Assembly: GCF_003075035.1 (NCBI RefSeq)
Contig: NZ_QCZE01000001.1
Location: 1,672,602-1,736,601 of the forward strand
DNA from: Zobellella maritima
GTDB lineage: Bacteria; Pseudomonadota; Gammaproteobacteria; Enterobacterales; Aeromonadaceae
Reading direction: 5' to 3'
DNA length: 64,000 nucleotides
The notes beneath the pieces were generated by a model. It searched no databases. It was not told the origin of the DNA and saw only the letters and a list, made by a program, of their open reading frames with translations. Of this stretch, positions 44,246 through 53,708 are shown piece by piece (the first letter of the stretch is position 1; each line of letters begins with the position of its first letter). Made by a program: the position numbers and the translations under genes.

Positions 44246-45706
44246 ATGGCCAGCATCAGTCAGTTATCACCATCTTTGCTTTGGCAATTCTTCGAGACCA
44301 TCTGCAGTATTCCCCACCCTTCCCGCCATGAAGCCGCCCTGCGTCAGTGGATTGAGCAGTGGGCCCGGGACCGGAAGTTGGCGGTCACGCAGGACGGGGT
44401 CGGTAACCTTATTATCAGAAAGCCGGCCACCGCAGGCATGGAGGATTGCAAGGGGGTGATACTGCAGGCTCACATGGACATGGTGCCTCAGGCCAATGCG
44501 GATACCCGGCATGACTTCACCCGGGATCCTATCCAGCCCTATGTGGATGGCGACTGGGTCAGGGCCCGCGGCACCACCCTGGGAGCGGATAACGGTATCG
44601 GTCTGGCGGCCTGCCTGGCGGTACTCGCCGATCGACATGTGGAACACGGGCCGCTGGAAGTGCTGCTGACCATAGACGAAGAAAGCGGCATGACAGGGGC
44701 ATTCGGCCTTGAACCCGGCCTGCTGCAAGGTGAAATACTGCTCAATACCGACTCCGAGCAGGATGGCGATGTTTATATGGGCTGTGCCGGCGGCATCGAC
44801 GCCAATATCAGCCTGCCCTATGTGGCGGTCAGCCCCGACCGGCGACATCAGGCCTGGCGGCTGGCCATCACCGGACTGCGCGGCGGCCATTCGGGCATCA
44901 ATATTCACCAGGGGCGGGCCAATGCCAACAAGCTGCTGACCGAGGTATTGCACGCGCTCGGCCAGCAACTGGAATTCGGCCTGGCCGAGCTGCACGGCGG
45001 CACCCTGCGCAATGCCATTTCCCGTGAGGCCTGGGCCACCATCACCCTGGCGCCTGAACACCTGGCGTGCCTGCATCACCTGCTCGAACAGTGGCAACAG
45101 CAGTTCAGCACCGAGTTTGCCGGGGTGGATGATTTCATACGCCTGAGCCTGACGGCCGAGCCGGAACTGCCTGGGCGCATCATGACACCGCAGCTGCAAC
45201 AACGCCTGCTGGATGCGCTCTTGGCCTGCCCACATGGCGTGATCGCCACCAGCCGAACCATGGCCGAGACCATTGCTACCTCGACCAACCTGGGGGTGAT
45301 CAAAACCGAGCAAGAGCGTATCTTTGTGCAATGTCTGATCCGTTCCCTCGATGACAGGGGCCGGGATCGGGTGGCCGAAATGACGGCAGCGGTGTTTCGT
45401 CTGGCCGGTGCCGATTGCCAGTTTGATGGTGCCTATCCCGGCTGGCAGCCGGATCCCGACTCACCGATCATGAAACTGGTGCTGGATACCCATAAGGAAA
45501 TTTTCGGGGCCCTGCCGGCGGTCAAGGTAATCCATGCCGGTCTGGAATGCGGACTGTTCAAGGCCAGCTACCCCGACTGGGACATGGTGTCCTTCGGACC
45601 CACCATCCAGGGTGCTCATTCCCCCGATGAACGGGTACATATCAAGGCGGTAGAGCGCTTCTGGCTGCTGCTGACCCGGGTACTGCACCAGACACCGCGC
45701 CGCTAG
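44246..45706 (+). CDS. pepD: Aminoacyl-histidine dipeptidase (peptidase D)
   Basis: PepD is an M20-family zinc dipeptidase with broad specificity, including Xaa-His dipeptides. The 486-aa protein has AHMDMVPQA with the first zinc histidine near residue 80, the bridging aspartate and glutamate in GADNGIGLA and IDEESGMTGA, the TDSEQDGDVYMGCAGG segment, the lid-domain GLRGGHSGINIHQGRANANKLL, and the final zinc ligand in GAHSPDERVHI. Length and motifs are normal. Divergent from gpt as in E. coli. Confidence 0.96.
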   Translation: MASISQLSPSLLWQFFETICSIPHPSRHEAALRQWIEQWARDRKLAVTQDGVGNLIIRKPATAGMEDCKGVILQAHMDMVPQANADTRHDFTRDPIQPYVDGDWVRARGTTLGADNGIGLAACLAVLADRHVEHGPLEVLLTIDEESGMTGAFGLEPGLLQGEILLNTDSEQDGDVYMGCAGGIDANISLPYVAVSPDRRHQAWRLAITGLRGGHSGINIHQGRANANKLLTEVLHALGQQLEFGLAELHGGTLRNAISREAWATITLAPEHLACLHHLLEQWQQQFSTEFAGVDDFIRLSLTAEPELPGRIMTPQLQQRLLDALLACPHGVIATSRTMAETIATSTNLGVIKTEQERIFVQCLIRSLDDRGRDRVAEMTAAVFRLAGADCQFDGAYPGWQPDPDSPIMKLVLDTHKEIFGALPAVKVIHAGLECGLFKASYPDWDMVSFGPTIQGAHSPDERVHIKAVERFWLLLTRVLHQTPRR

Positions 45707-45801
45707 GCGCGCCAGAGTCAGACAGATGGACGGGAGACAGCATGTTTAATTGGGCCGATTTGTCGTATGCTCAGGACAGATTTGCTTGAAAGGATAATCA
45801 G

Positions 45802-46131
45802 ATGAAACTTTCTCCCCTCTGTCTATTGCTGGGCCTGCTGTCTGCTCCGGTACTGGCTGACAACCTGCTCAATAAGGCGGTCAGCTTTGGCCGTGAACTG
45901 CTGGACGAGACCCGCAAGCTGGCACCCGGTATTCAGAATGATCAGCGCAATATTCCCACCGGGACCCAAAGTCAGCAACTCAATGATGGCCGAGACAGTC
46001 CCGCCATCGAACCGGGCCGGGCCGCACCGGCTGTTCAGCTGCCACCATCAAATAATGTCCAGGCGCCACCGGTCAGTACCGGCAATAACCAGGGCTGGCA
46101 GATTGTGGAAGAGGATCATTTAAATCCTTGA
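45802..46131 (+). CDS. Hypothetical secreted protein
   Basis: A 109-aa precursor not assigned to a family. It has a clear signal peptide (hydrophobic residues 4-18, APVLA cleavage site near 19), a short helical stretch (DNLLNKAVSFGRELLDETRKLA), then a low-complexity region rich in Gln, Pro, Asn and Ser, ending WQIVEEDHLNP. A GAAAGGA box lies eight bases before the ATG. Its place after pepD is not informative; a periplasmic location is inferred. Confidence 0.75.
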   Translation: MKLSPLCLLLGLLSAPVLADNLLNKAVSFGRELLDETRKLAPGIQNDQRNIPTGTQSQQLNDGRDSPAIEPGRAAPAVQLPPSNNVQAPPVSTGNNQGWQIVEEDHLNP

Positions 46132-46162
46132 GCAGTCCTTATCGCACCAATATGTGACGAAC

Positions 46163-46191
46163 TTCAAAGTTTCACCCGTTCATGCTAGAAT
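46163..46191 (+). promoter_or_regulatory. Promoter of the small ATC-start frame
   Basis: TTCAAA (46163-46168, four of six -35 bases) and TAGAAT (46186-46191) are 17 bases apart, and TGC directly before the -10 box makes it an extended -10 element. Initiation near 46198 would leave a leader of about 31 bases before the small frame. Confidence 0.6.
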
Positions 46192-46228
46192 ATGCGCCAG
46201 TCAAATCCAATAAAAAAGGAGAACAGAG

Positions 46229-46402
46229 ATCAGTTCCTCTTCCATCACCTCATTCCTGGCACTGAGCGCAAGCTACCTGGGTGTCACCTCGACACATTCC
46301 CTGCAACACACGGTACATAAAAACCAAGAAAAGGCCACGACCGGCAACCTGTCTCCCAATCAGGAACAACTGAGCGGCACTGACGACAGCCTGACCGACT
46401 AA
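46229..46402 (+). CDS. Possible 57-aa protein with an ATC start codon
   Basis: An open frame of 57 codons from ATC 46229 to TAA 46400-46402. It begins eight bases after an AAGGAG ribosome binding site (46216-46220 region) and has a well-formed promoter upstream. The frame is closed by a TAA at 46211, and no ATG, GTG or TTG lies between that stop and the end, so ATC is the only near-standard candidate; a CTG at about 46256 is another. The product would be serine/threonine-rich at the start (ISSSSITSFLALSASYLGVT), then polar and acidic. I do not recognise it. It could also be a gene whose start was lost by mutation. Confidence 0.4.
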   Translation: MSSSSITSFLALSASYLGVTSTHSLQHTVHKNQEKATTGNLSPNQEQLSGTDDSLTD

Positions 46403-46656
46403 ATCGCTGTTGCGAATAGCAGATCAGGCAGGAGAGCGAGCAGGCCTTGCCGAGCAGACCCTCTGCACCAGGGCCAGCAAGGGCTCCTGGCGTTCCGGTA
46501 TTCCCACCATCCCAGCCATGATGGCGCTTCCAGGGGCGGGTTCACGGCGTGCCTGTGTTCCATGCCCGCGCGATGCAGCAATATCAGGAATGATTGTTTA
46601 GGGTCTCCCTTGCTGCGTATTAATTGCACCGAGGCTGTACTGCGCGGTGAACCCAA

Positions 46657-47700
46657 TCAGTGCCAGTCCAAACTGAGCTGCTCGGTGTGCCGGTGTTCTC
46701 CCAGCTCCACACTGATACCCACCAGGCGCACTCCCCGTCCCCGACGACGGGACCAGGCTTGCTCCAGCAAGATCCGGGCCTGTTGCCAGTCCGGCTCAAT
46801 ACTGCGTCGGGACAGAGTGGTTTGTTGAAAGTCAGAAAACTTCAGCTTGATACAGAGTCCCTTGATTGGCCGTTCAGCCAGTCGATGCAGCAGATCCGGC
46901 CATAGCTTCGCCAGCACCGTCTCCCCTTCCGCCTCACCGTAAATATCGGCTGCAAGAGTGGTTTCCACCCCCACCGACTTCCTGATCCGCTCTACCTGCA
47001 CCGGCCGCTCGTCCCTGCCCTGACAACGCTGCCAGAGTGATTGACCAAACTTGCCGAAGTGCTGCACCAGCGCGGCTTCACCGAAATCGGGCAGCTGGCC
47101 GCAGGTGTCCAGGCCCAGGGCCGCCAACTTTTCGGTGGTTTTCCGGCCTACACCGGGGATCCTGGCCAAGGGTAACCGGTACAGGAAATCGGCGACTGCC
47201 TCCGGCGGAAGCACGAACAAGCCATCGGGCTTGTTTTCTTCCGAGGCTATCTTGGCCAGGAACTTGTTGGGGGCCACGCCGGCGGAGGCCGTCAGCTGCA
47301 GCTCATCCCGGATGGTACGGCGAATATCCTCGGCGATACGGGTGGCGCTGCCCCGAAACAGGGGGCTGTCGGTCACATCCAGATAGGCCTCGTCCAGAGA
47401 CAGGGGTTCGACCAGGGGAGTATAGCGTTGAAAGATCTCACGCAGCTGAGCGGACACGGCTTTATACAATGCCATATTGCCCGGTATCAACAACAGGTGC
47501 GGGCACTGTTGCAATGCCCGGTGACTGGGCATGGCCGAGCGGACCCCGTAGGCTCTCGCCGGATAGTTGCAGGTGGCAATCACTCCGCGCCGGCTGACAC
47601 TGCCGCCGATGGCCAGGGGAATTTCTTGCCATTCCGGGTGGTCACGCATCTCGACGGCGGCAAAGAAACAGTCCATATCGATATGAATGATCTTGCGCAC
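46657..47700 (-). CDS. dinB: DNA polymerase IV
   Basis: DinB is the Y-family translesion polymerase induced in the SOS response. The 347-aa protein has the palm motifs IHIDMDCFFAAVE (residues 5-17) and SLDEAYLDVT near 102 with the catalytic acidic residues, the helix-hairpin-helix IPGVGRKTTEKL near 180, a little-finger domain, and a C-terminal clamp-binding QLSLDW. A LexA box lies 10-25 bases upstream. It is the only SOS gene in the window. Confidence 0.97.
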   Translation of the reverse strand: MRKIIHIDMDCFFAAVEMRDHPEWQEIPLAIGGSVSRRGVIATCNYPARAYGVRSAMPSHRALQQCPHLLLIPGNMALYKAVSAQLREIFQRYTPLVEPLSLDEAYLDVTDSPLFRGSATRIAEDIRRTIRDELQLTASAGVAPNKFLAKIASEENKPDGLFVLPPEAVADFLYRLPLARIPGVGRKTTEKLAALGLDTCGQLPDFGEAALVQHFGKFGQSLWQRCQGRDERPVQVERIRKSVGVETTLAADIYGEAEGETVLAKLWPDLLHRLAERPIKGLCIKLKFSDFQQTTLSRRSIEPDWQQARILLEQAWSRRRGRGVRLVGISVELGEHRHTEQLSLDWH

Positions 47701-47706
47701 GGCTCT

Positions 47707-47726
47707 GGCTGGATAAATACACAGTA
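47707..47726 (-). promoter_or_regulatory. LexA (SOS) box of dinB
   Basis: CTG (47709-47711), ten A/T-rich bases, CAG (47722-47724): the core CTG-N10-CAG of the gammaproteobacterial LexA operator, with TA extending the 3' side. It lies immediately upstream of the dinB start codon, overlapping the expected promoter. Confidence 0.85.
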
Positions 47727-47753
47727 TCCAGATGTTAGCCTAAATCAGCACAA

Positions 47754-47955
47754 GCGGGAAGCGGGAAGCGGGAAGCGGGAAGCCCAAAAGCATAGACCAT
47801 ACTTTCGTTGGCGCAACCTCATCGACAGCAGTTCATGCGAGAGCTGTAACATAGGCCCAGCCGGCTTAGGCAACAGGCCAAACAATGTTAAAAGCCGTGT
47901 GCCAGGGCCATAAACCACTCAGAGCGGCTTATGGCTTCAAGCTTACGGCTGACAG
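47754..47955. repeat. Heptad repeat element 3 (GCGGGAA x4 with distant inverted arm)
   Basis: Four tandem GCGGGAA units (47754-47781) lie on the dinB side. The opposite arm at 47928-47955 reads CTTATGG-CTTCAAG-CTTACGG-CTGACAG, which on the other strand is a run of GCCGTAA, GCTTGAA and GCCATAA heptads. That arm ends six bases from the nqrM stop. The 146 bases between the arms contain no recognised gene. The CTTCAAG heptad is shared with elements 1 and 2. Confidence 0.75.
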
Positions 47956-47961
47956 CTGCTG

Positions 47962-48186
47962 TTAGATGATGCGGTTTTCTTCCAGCATCTTGCGCCTGGC
48001 TTCTTCCTTGGCCATTTTCTTCTTGCGGTTATCACAAGGGTCCGGGCAGTCACAGGCCTTCTCGACACCGATCGAGCCCAGGCCGCCACAGGAGCCGGAG
48101 ATGGACTTGCGCTGCACGATATAGCCGATTGCCATCGCGAAGATCACCAGGGAAAACACCCCAAAGGTAATGAAAAAATACAACAT
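47962..48186 (-). CDS. nqrM: Na+-NQR maturation protein NqrM
   Basis: NqrM (DUF539) is needed to assemble the iron centre in the NqrD/NqrE subunits of Na+-translocating NADH:quinone reductase. The 74-aa protein has one membrane segment (residues 3-25) and four conserved cysteines in SCGGLGSIGVEKACDCPDPC, the family signature, then a basic tail. It is the last gene of the nqr operon, one base after apbE. Confidence 0.95.
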   Translation of the reverse strand: MLYFFITFGVFSLVIFAMAIGYIVQRKSISGSCGGLGSIGVEKACDCPDPCDNRKKKMAKEEARRKMLEENRII

Positions 48187-48187
48187 A

Positions 48188-49222
48188 TCAACCTCTTAAA
48201 TACTTCTTGAAGGCACTGGACATGTCCACCCTAAAACCATCATCGGTCTTGGTGAGCAGATAGACCGCCAGCCGGTTCGCTTCCGCGAATGCCAGGGCCC
48301 GCTCGGTTCCCATCACCGTCAGCGCCGTTGCCAGACCATCCGCCATCATACAGGATGGGTGCACCACTGTCACCGAGGCCAGGCTATGGGTAATGGGATG
48401 ACCGGTAGCCGGATCCAGGGTATGCGACAGCCGCTGCCCATCGAGCTCGTAATAATTACGATAGTCGCCGGAGGTCGCCACGCTGTTATTGCCAATGGCG
48501 ATCACCTGCTGTACCGAACCGGCACCCGGACCCGGTTTTTCCACCGCAATCCGCCAGGGCTGCCCCTGGGCATTGTGACCGCTGACCCGCAGCTCTCCGC
48601 CGATCTCGACCAGATGATCAGTCAGCCCTTCTTCAGCCAGATACTCGGACACCAGGTCCACGCCAAAGCCCTTGGCGATGGCCGACAGATCCACATACAG
48701 TTCCGGCAGCTGTTTATGCAGGAACTCGCCTTCTGCCGTCACCCGGACCTGCAGATGCTGCAAACCGGTCAGAGCGCGGATCTGCTGAAGTTGCTCGGGG
48801 GAAGGAATGCGGATCGGCCGGGCATCGGGACCGAACCCCCACAGGTTGACCAAAGGTCCCACCGTTACATCCAGGGCGCCGTCTGTCAGCCGCCCCAGCT
48901 GCAATGCCGCCGTGACCACCCTGGCGGTATCAGTCGATACCGGGAAAGGTGTCGGCAGCGGGTGGAGGTTGAAGCGACTCAGCTCGGAGTCCGGCCGGTA
49001 GGTGGACATCTGGTCGTTGACACGCTCCAGGCGGCGGTCGATCTCCGCCTGCAGAGACACGGCCAGTGCCTCATCGGCACCCACCAGCTTCACCGAATAA
49101 TAGGTGCCCATGGTCTCGCCGGTCAGGTGCAATACCGACGACTCCGTTGCCGGCGGCTGACAGGCCGCCAATAAAAAGGCCAGCCCCGAGAGGGCCAGCC
49201 ATTTAGTTACACGCGATACCAT
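48188..49222 (-). CDS. apbE: FAD:protein FMN transferase ApbE
   Basis: ApbE attaches FMN covalently to a threonine of NqrB and NqrC via a phosphoester bond. The 344-aa precursor is a lipoprotein (LLAAC, Cys about 20) facing the periplasm. Conserved parts are GTYYSVKLVG, the DVTVGPLVNLWGFGP segment, DLSAIAKGFGVDLV, GGELRVSG and the C-terminal SVTVVHPSCMMADGLATALTVMG with metal ligands. Its place between nqrF and nqrM ties it to this operon, where its two substrates are encoded. Confidence 0.96.
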   Translation of the reverse strand: MVSRVTKWLALSGLAFLLAACQPPATESSVLHLTGETMGTYYSVKLVGADEALAVSLQAEIDRRLERVNDQMSTYRPDSELSRFNLHPLPTPFPVSTDTARVVTAALQLGRLTDGALDVTVGPLVNLWGFGPDARPIRIPSPEQLQQIRALTGLQHLQVRVTAEGEFLHKQLPELYVDLSAIAKGFGVDLVSEYLAEEGLTDHLVEIGGELRVSGHNAQGQPWRIAVEKPGPGAGSVQQVIAIGNNSVATSGDYRNYYELDGQRLSHTLDPATGHPITHSLASVTVVHPSCMMADGLATALTVMGTERALAFAEANRLAVYLLTKTDDGFRVDMSSAFKKYLRG

Positions 49223-49228
49223 CAGCGA

Positions 49229-50452
49229 TTAACCACCAAAGTCATCCAGCAGGATATTGTCATCTTCTACACCCAATTCCTTGAGCATATTGATCACGGC
49301 GGCGTTCATCACGGGCGGACCACACATGTAGTATTCACAATCTTCGGGCGCATCGTGATCCCGCAGATAGTTTTCATACAGCACATTGTGGATAAAGCCG
49401 GTGTAACCGGTCCAGTTGTCATCGGGCTGAGGATCGGAGAGCGCCACATGCCACTGGAAGTTGTCGCACTGTTCCTGCAGACCATCGAAGTCTTCCACAT
49501 AGAACATTTCGCGCTTGGAGCGGGCACCATACCAGAAGCTGATCTTGCGCTTGGAGTTCAGACGCTTGAGCTGGTCGAAGATATGGGAACGCATCGGCGC
49601 CATACCGGCACCGCCGCCGATGAATACCATCTCGGCGTCGGTTTCCTTGGCGAAGAATTCACCGAAGGGACCGGAAATAGTGGCCTTGTCACCCGGTTTC
49701 AGCGACCAGATGTAAGAAGACATCTTGCCGGGAGGGGCAGTCCAGTTGCTGGGCGGCGGAGTGGCAATCCGCACGTTAAGCATGATGATGCCTTCTTCTT
49801 CCGGATAGTTGGCCATGGAGTAGGCACGGATGGTCTCCTCGTCGACCTTGGACTCCAGATCAAAGATTTTGAACTTGTCCCAGTCTTCCCGGTACTCCTC
49901 GGGCACATCAAAGTCTTTATACTTGACGTGATGGGGCGGCGCTTCAATCTGAATATAACCACCGGCACGGAAAGGCACGCTTTCGCCATTGGGGATCTTC
50001 AGCTTGAGTTCCTTGATGAAGGTGGCCTTGTTATCGTTGGAGATAACTTCACAGTCCCACTTCTTGATGCCGAACACTTCTTCCGGCAACTCGATCTTCA
50101 TGTCCTGCTTGACGTTGACCTGGCAAGACAGGCGCTCGCCGTGGCGGGCTTCGCGCTTGGAGATATGATCCTGCTCGGTCGGCAGGATTTCACCGCCGCC
50201 TTCCAGGATACGTACCCGGCACTGACCACAGGAGCCACCGCCACCACAGGCAGAAGAGACGAAGATACCGTTGGCCGCCAGGGCGCCCAGCAGCTTGCCG
50301 CCGGCCCCCGTGGTGATCGCCTTTTCAGGATCGTCGTTGATGCTGATAGTCACATCCCCTTCCGCAACCAGCCTGGACTTGGCAAACAGGATAATGCTTA
50401 CCAGGACCAGCACGATCACGGTGAACATGACCACGCCTAGAATGATTTCCAT
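49229..50452 (-). CDS. nqrF: Na+-NQR subunit F
   Basis: NqrF is the NADH dehydrogenase subunit: it takes electrons from NADH through FAD to a 2Fe-2S centre. The 407-aa protein has one N-terminal membrane helix (about 3-25), a ferredoxin domain with [15 protein letters not shown] and a fourth cysteine at ERLSCQV, the FAD-binding [11 protein letters not shown] near 210, the NADH-binding [13 protein letters not shown], and the C-terminal [13 protein letters not shown] and DDFGG ends. It is followed by apbE after six bases. Confidence 0.97.
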   Translation of the reverse strand: MEIILGVVMFTVIVLVLVSIILFAKSRLVAEGDVTISINDDPEKAITTGAGGKLLGALAANGIFVSSACGGGGSCGQCRVRILEGGGEILPTEQDHISKREARHGERLSCQVNVKQDMKIELPEEVFGIKKWDCEVISNDNKATFIKELKLKIPNGESVPFRAGGYIQIEAPPHHVKYKDFDVPEEYREDWDKFKIFDLESKVDEETIRAYSMANYPEEEGIIMLNVRIATPPPSNWTAPPGKMSSYIWSLKPGDKATISGPFGEFFAKETDAEMVFIGGGAGMAPMRSHIFDQLKRLNSKRKISFWYGARSKREMFYVEDFDGLQEQCDNFQWHVALSDPQPDDNWTGYTGFIHNVLYENYLRDHDAPEDCEYYMCGPPVMNAAVINMLKELGVEDDNILLDDFGG

Positions 50453-50478
50453 CTATTGTTCCTTTACCGTCACTGGGT

Positions 50479-51075
50479 TTACAGAGAAATGCCAGAGAAA
50501 GACATAAAGCCAAGGGCCATCAGGCCGGCGGAGACGAAGGTAATACCCAGTCCACGCAAACCGTCCGGTACATCCGAGTACTTCATCTTCTCACGCAAAC
50601 CGGCCAGGGCCACAATCGCCAGCATCCAGCCGATGCCGGAGCCGAAGCCATAGACAATGGACTCGGCGAAATTGTAGTCCCGCTGCACCATGAACGACAC
50701 GCCACCGAAAATGGCGCAGTTTACGGTGATCAGGGGCAAGAAGATGCCGAGCGCGTTGTACAGCGCCGGGAAAAACTTGTCCAGGGTCATTTCCAGTATC
50801 TGAACCAGCGCCGCGATCACCCCGATAAAGGTGATGAAGTTCAGGAAGCTCAGATCAATCCCTTCGGCCAGAGCCCCATCCTTAAGGATGAAGTTGTAGA
50901 TAAGGTTATTGACGGGTACCGAAATGGTCAGTACCACTGTCACCGCAACCCCCAGACCGAACGAGGTCTTGACCTTCTTGGAAACCGCCAGGAAGGTACA
51001 CATCCCCAGGAAGAAGGCCAGCGCCAGGTTTTCGATAAAGACGGCGCGAATAAACAAACTCAGAAAATGTTCCAT
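50479..51075 (-). CDS. nqrE: Na+-NQR subunit E
   Basis: A 198-aa membrane subunit with six segments, related to NqrD and RnfA. With NqrD it holds an intramembrane iron centre through two conserved cysteines: one in [12 protein letters not shown] and one in TVNCAIFGG. The order and lengths match Vibrio nqrE. It overlaps neither neighbour but is only three bases from nqrD. Confidence 0.97.
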   Translation of the reverse strand: MEHFLSLFIRAVFIENLALAFFLGMCTFLAVSKKVKTSFGLGVAVTVVLTISVPVNNLIYNFILKDGALAEGIDLSFLNFITFIGVIAALVQILEMTLDKFFPALYNALGIFLPLITVNCAIFGGVSFMVQRDYNFAESIVYGFGSGIGWMLAIVALAGLREKMKYSDVPDGLRGLGITFVSAGLMALGFMSFSGISL

Positions 51076-51078
51076 GCT

Positions 51079-51711
51079 TTACTCCTTCGCCTCCACCTGC
51101 TCCGGACGGTAGGTGCGCAGAATCCAGATAAACAGGCCAATAATAAAGAAGGCACTGGGCGGCAGCAGCAGCAGGCCGTTGGCCTGATACCAGCCACCAT
51201 TCTTGATAAGCGGCAGGATCTCGATGCCGAACCAGGTACCGGAACCCAGGAGTTCACGCACGGTGGCCACGACCATCAGGATCAGGCCATAGCCGAGGCC
51301 ATTGCCGATACCGTCGAGGAACGACATCAGTGGCGGACTCTTCATGGCATAGGCTTCGGCGCGGCCCATCACGATACAGTTGGTGATGATCAGGCCGACG
51401 AACACCGACAACTGCTTGGAGATGTCATAGGCATAGGCCTTGAGGATCTGATCCACCACGATAACCAGGGAGGCGATGATCGCCATCTGACCAATAATCC
51501 GTACCGAGTTGGGGATCTGGTTGCGGATCAGTGAGATAAACAGGTTGGAAAACGCTGTTACCGCAATCACCGCCAGCGACATAACAAATGCGGTCTGCAT
51601 CTGTGAAGTCACCGCCAGGGCCGAGCATATTCCCAGCACCTGCAGGGCGATGGGGTTGGTGCCGATAATGGGCCCGAACAGCACCTTTTTCATTTCAGCT
51701 TTATCAGCCAT
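51079..51711 (-). CDS. nqrD: Na+-NQR subunit D
   Basis: A 210-aa membrane subunit, the partner of NqrE. It has six membrane segments and conserved cysteines in [10 protein letters not shown] and [13 protein letters not shown], which coordinate the shared iron centre. The start overlaps the end of nqrC by eight bases. Confidence 0.97.
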   Translation of the reverse strand: MADKAEMKKVLFGPIIGTNPIALQVLGICSALAVTSQMQTAFVMSLAVIAVTAFSNLFISLIRNQIPNSVRIIGQMAIIASLVIVVDQILKAYAYDISKQLSVFVGLIITNCIVMGRAEAYAMKSPPLMSFLDGIGNGLGYGLILMVVATVRELLGSGTWFGIEILPLIKNGGWYQANGLLLLPPSAFFIIGLFIWILRTYRPEQVEAKE

Positions 51712-52474
51712 TGTTCAGCTCTCCTTCACGAACCTTGGCCAGGAAAGGACCAAAACCTTTAGGACCCAGCCAGAACTCAAAGGTCTTCTGCACACCATCG
51801 GAAGTCAGGGTGGCGCCGGACAGGCCGTCGACACTGGAAGGCGCACCTTCAGGCGCACCGCCCTTGACCACCTTCAGTGCCGGCTGACCGTTTTCGTCAA
51901 ACAGTTTCTTGCCGACAAACTGGGCACGCCAGGCCGGATTTTCCACTTCACCACCCAGGCCGGGAGTTTCACCCTGCTCATAGTAGGTGATGCCCTTGAT
52001 GGTGTTGCCATCAGGCGCCACCGCCACAAAGGCGTACATGGTAGACCACAGCCCCTGGCCGTGTACCGGCAGGATAATGCTGTCCAGCTCACCGTTTTCG
52101 TCATTCGCCAGGTACACCGGCGCCAGGTTGGCACGACGGCGGATACCGGCCGGATCTTCATCGCCACTCAGACTGATGCTGGCGGCAGGATCCTTGGCGG
52201 CGGCACGCTGGTTGTAGCCGTCGGCGGACTGCTCGGTGAGCTCGCCGCTGGCCAACTCGACCAGACGGGCATCGATAAAGCGGTCATAGTTTTCGGCGAC
52301 GTTACTGCGACCCAGGCCGGCGACATCGACGATATTGGTCTGCACGTCCAGTGCCTGGTTTTTCTGCTGTATCGGCTTGAGGCCGACGGCGGCAACGGAT
52401 ACCACGATAGAACAGACCAGGCATAAGCCGCCGATCACCGCAAAGGTTCTACCCATTGTTTCTTTCTTAGCCAC
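51704..52474 (-). CDS. nqrC: Na+-NQR subunit C
   Basis: NqrC carries a covalently bound FMN on the periplasmic side. The 256-aa protein has one membrane helix (about 8-28) and the flavinylation motif SGATLTS ([10 protein letters not shown]) near residue 225, whose threonine receives FMN from ApbE. I place the start at GTG 52474 ([11 protein letters not shown]), seven bases after a GGAGG box and overlapping the end of nqrB; a longer frame to 52510 would lie inside nqrB without support. Confidence 0.96.
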   Translation of the reverse strand: MAKKETMGRTFAVIGGLCLVCSIVVSVAAVGLKPIQQKNQALDVQTNIVDVAGLGRSNVAENYDRFIDARLVELASGELTEQSADGYNQRAAAKDPAASISLSGDEDPAGIRRRANLAPVYLANDENGELDSIILPVHGQGLWSTMYAFVAVAPDGNTIKGITYYEQGETPGLGGEVENPAWRAQFVGKKLFDENGQPALKVVKGGAPEGAPSSVDGLSGATLTSDGVQKTFEFWLGPKGFGPFLAKVREGELNNG

Positions 52475-53705
52475 GGGCCAGCCTCCGTTTGATATTAGCC
52501 TGCACCACAAAGTGGTCGAACAAGGGAGCGAACAGGTTGGCGAACAGAATGGCCAGCATCATGCCTTCGGGGAAGGCGGGGTTGGCCACACGGATCAGTA
52601 CCACCATGACGCCGATCAACGCGCCGTACCACCATTTACCCTTGTCGGTAAAGGAAGCAGACACAGGGTCGGTGGCCATAAACATCATGCCGAAAGCGAA
52701 CCCGCCCAGCACCAGATGCCAGTGCCAGGGCATGGAGAACATGGCGTTGGTATCGGAACCGATCACGTTGAACAGGGTTGCGGTGGCCACCATGCCGATC
52801 ATCACGCCACCCACAATACGCCAAGAGGCAATGCCCAGATAGATGATGAACAGGCCGCCCAGCAGGATAGCCAGGGTGGAAACTTCACCCATGGAGCCCT
52901 GAATGTTGCCGATAAAGGCATCCATCCAGCTGATCGCTTCGCCGGTGTTGGCGCTCAGCAAGGCCGCCTGACCGCCGCTGGCCCACTGGCCCAGGGCAGT
53001 GGCGCCGGAGAAGCCGTCGACCGCAGTCCATACCGAGTCACCGGAGATCTCTGCCGGATAGGCAAAGAACAGGAAGGCCCGGCCGGCCAAGGCCGGGTTG
53101 AGGAAGTTCTTGCCGGTACCGCCGAAGATTTCCTTGGCCATCACCACCCCGAAGGTAATCCCCAGGGCCGCCTGCCACAGGGGCAGGGTGGCGGGCACGA
53201 TCAGCGCAAACAGCACGGAAGTCACGAAGAAGCCCTCGTTGACTTCATGCTTGCGCACGGAGGCAAACAGCACTTCCCAGAAACCGCCGACCACGAACAC
53301 TGTCAGGTAGATAGGCAGGAAATACATGGCGCCCAGCAGCAGCTTGCTGCCCCAGCCAGCGCCTTCGCCCAGGGTTGCCCCCAGGGTCTGAGCCAGGCCA
53401 TAACGCCAGTTGTCATCGGCCAGCGCCGCGATTTCCGCGGGAGAATACATGTTGACCAGTGCGCCTATGGTCTGGCCGCCGGTATTGTACATGCCGAAGA
53501 ACATGGCAGGGAAGGTCGCCATCCACACCATGATCATGATGCGCTTGAGGTCGATGCTGTCACGAACGTGAGAAGCATTGCGCGTTACCATGCCCGGGGT
53601 ATAGAGCACGGTTGCAACGGCCTCATAAAGGGCGTAAAACTTTTCGTATTTACCACCCGGCTCGAAATGGTGTTCGAGCTTTTCCAGAGTGTCTTTCAAA
53701 CTCAT
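52467..53705 (-). CDS. nqrB: Na+-NQR subunit B
   Basis: NqrB is the main Na+-translocating subunit and holds covalent FMN, riboflavin and the quinone site. The 412-aa protein has about ten membrane segments; the flavinylation motif SGAT ([12 protein letters not shown]) lies near residue 235. The N-terminus ([19 protein letters not shown]) and the [15 protein letters not shown] segment are highly conserved in the family. It lies three bases from nqrA and overlaps nqrC by eight. Confidence 0.97.
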   Translation of the reverse strand: MSLKDTLEKLEHHFEPGGKYEKFYALYEAVATVLYTPGMVTRNASHVRDSIDLKRIMIMVWMATFPAMFFGMYNTGGQTIGALVNMYSPAEIAALADDNWRYGLAQTLGATLGEGAGWGSKLLLGAMYFLPIYLTVFVVGGFWEVLFASVRKHEVNEGFFVTSVLFALIVPATLPLWQAALGITFGVVMAKEIFGGTGKNFLNPALAGRAFLFFAYPAEISGDSVWTAVDGFSGATALGQWASGGQAALLSANTGEAISWMDAFIGNIQGSMGEVSTLAILLGGLFIIYLGIASWRIVGGVMIGMVATATLFNVIGSDTNAMFSMPWHWHLVLGGFAFGMMFMATDPVSASFTDKGKWWYGALIGVMVVLIRVANPAFPEGMMLAILFANLFAPLFDHFVVQANIKRRLARG

Positions 53706-53708
53706 TAC

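Noticed and set aside
46399-46656. 85-codon minus-strand frame between the small unknown gene and dinB
   Set aside because: No ribosome binding site, no conserved feature and low-quality composition; nothing supports expression.
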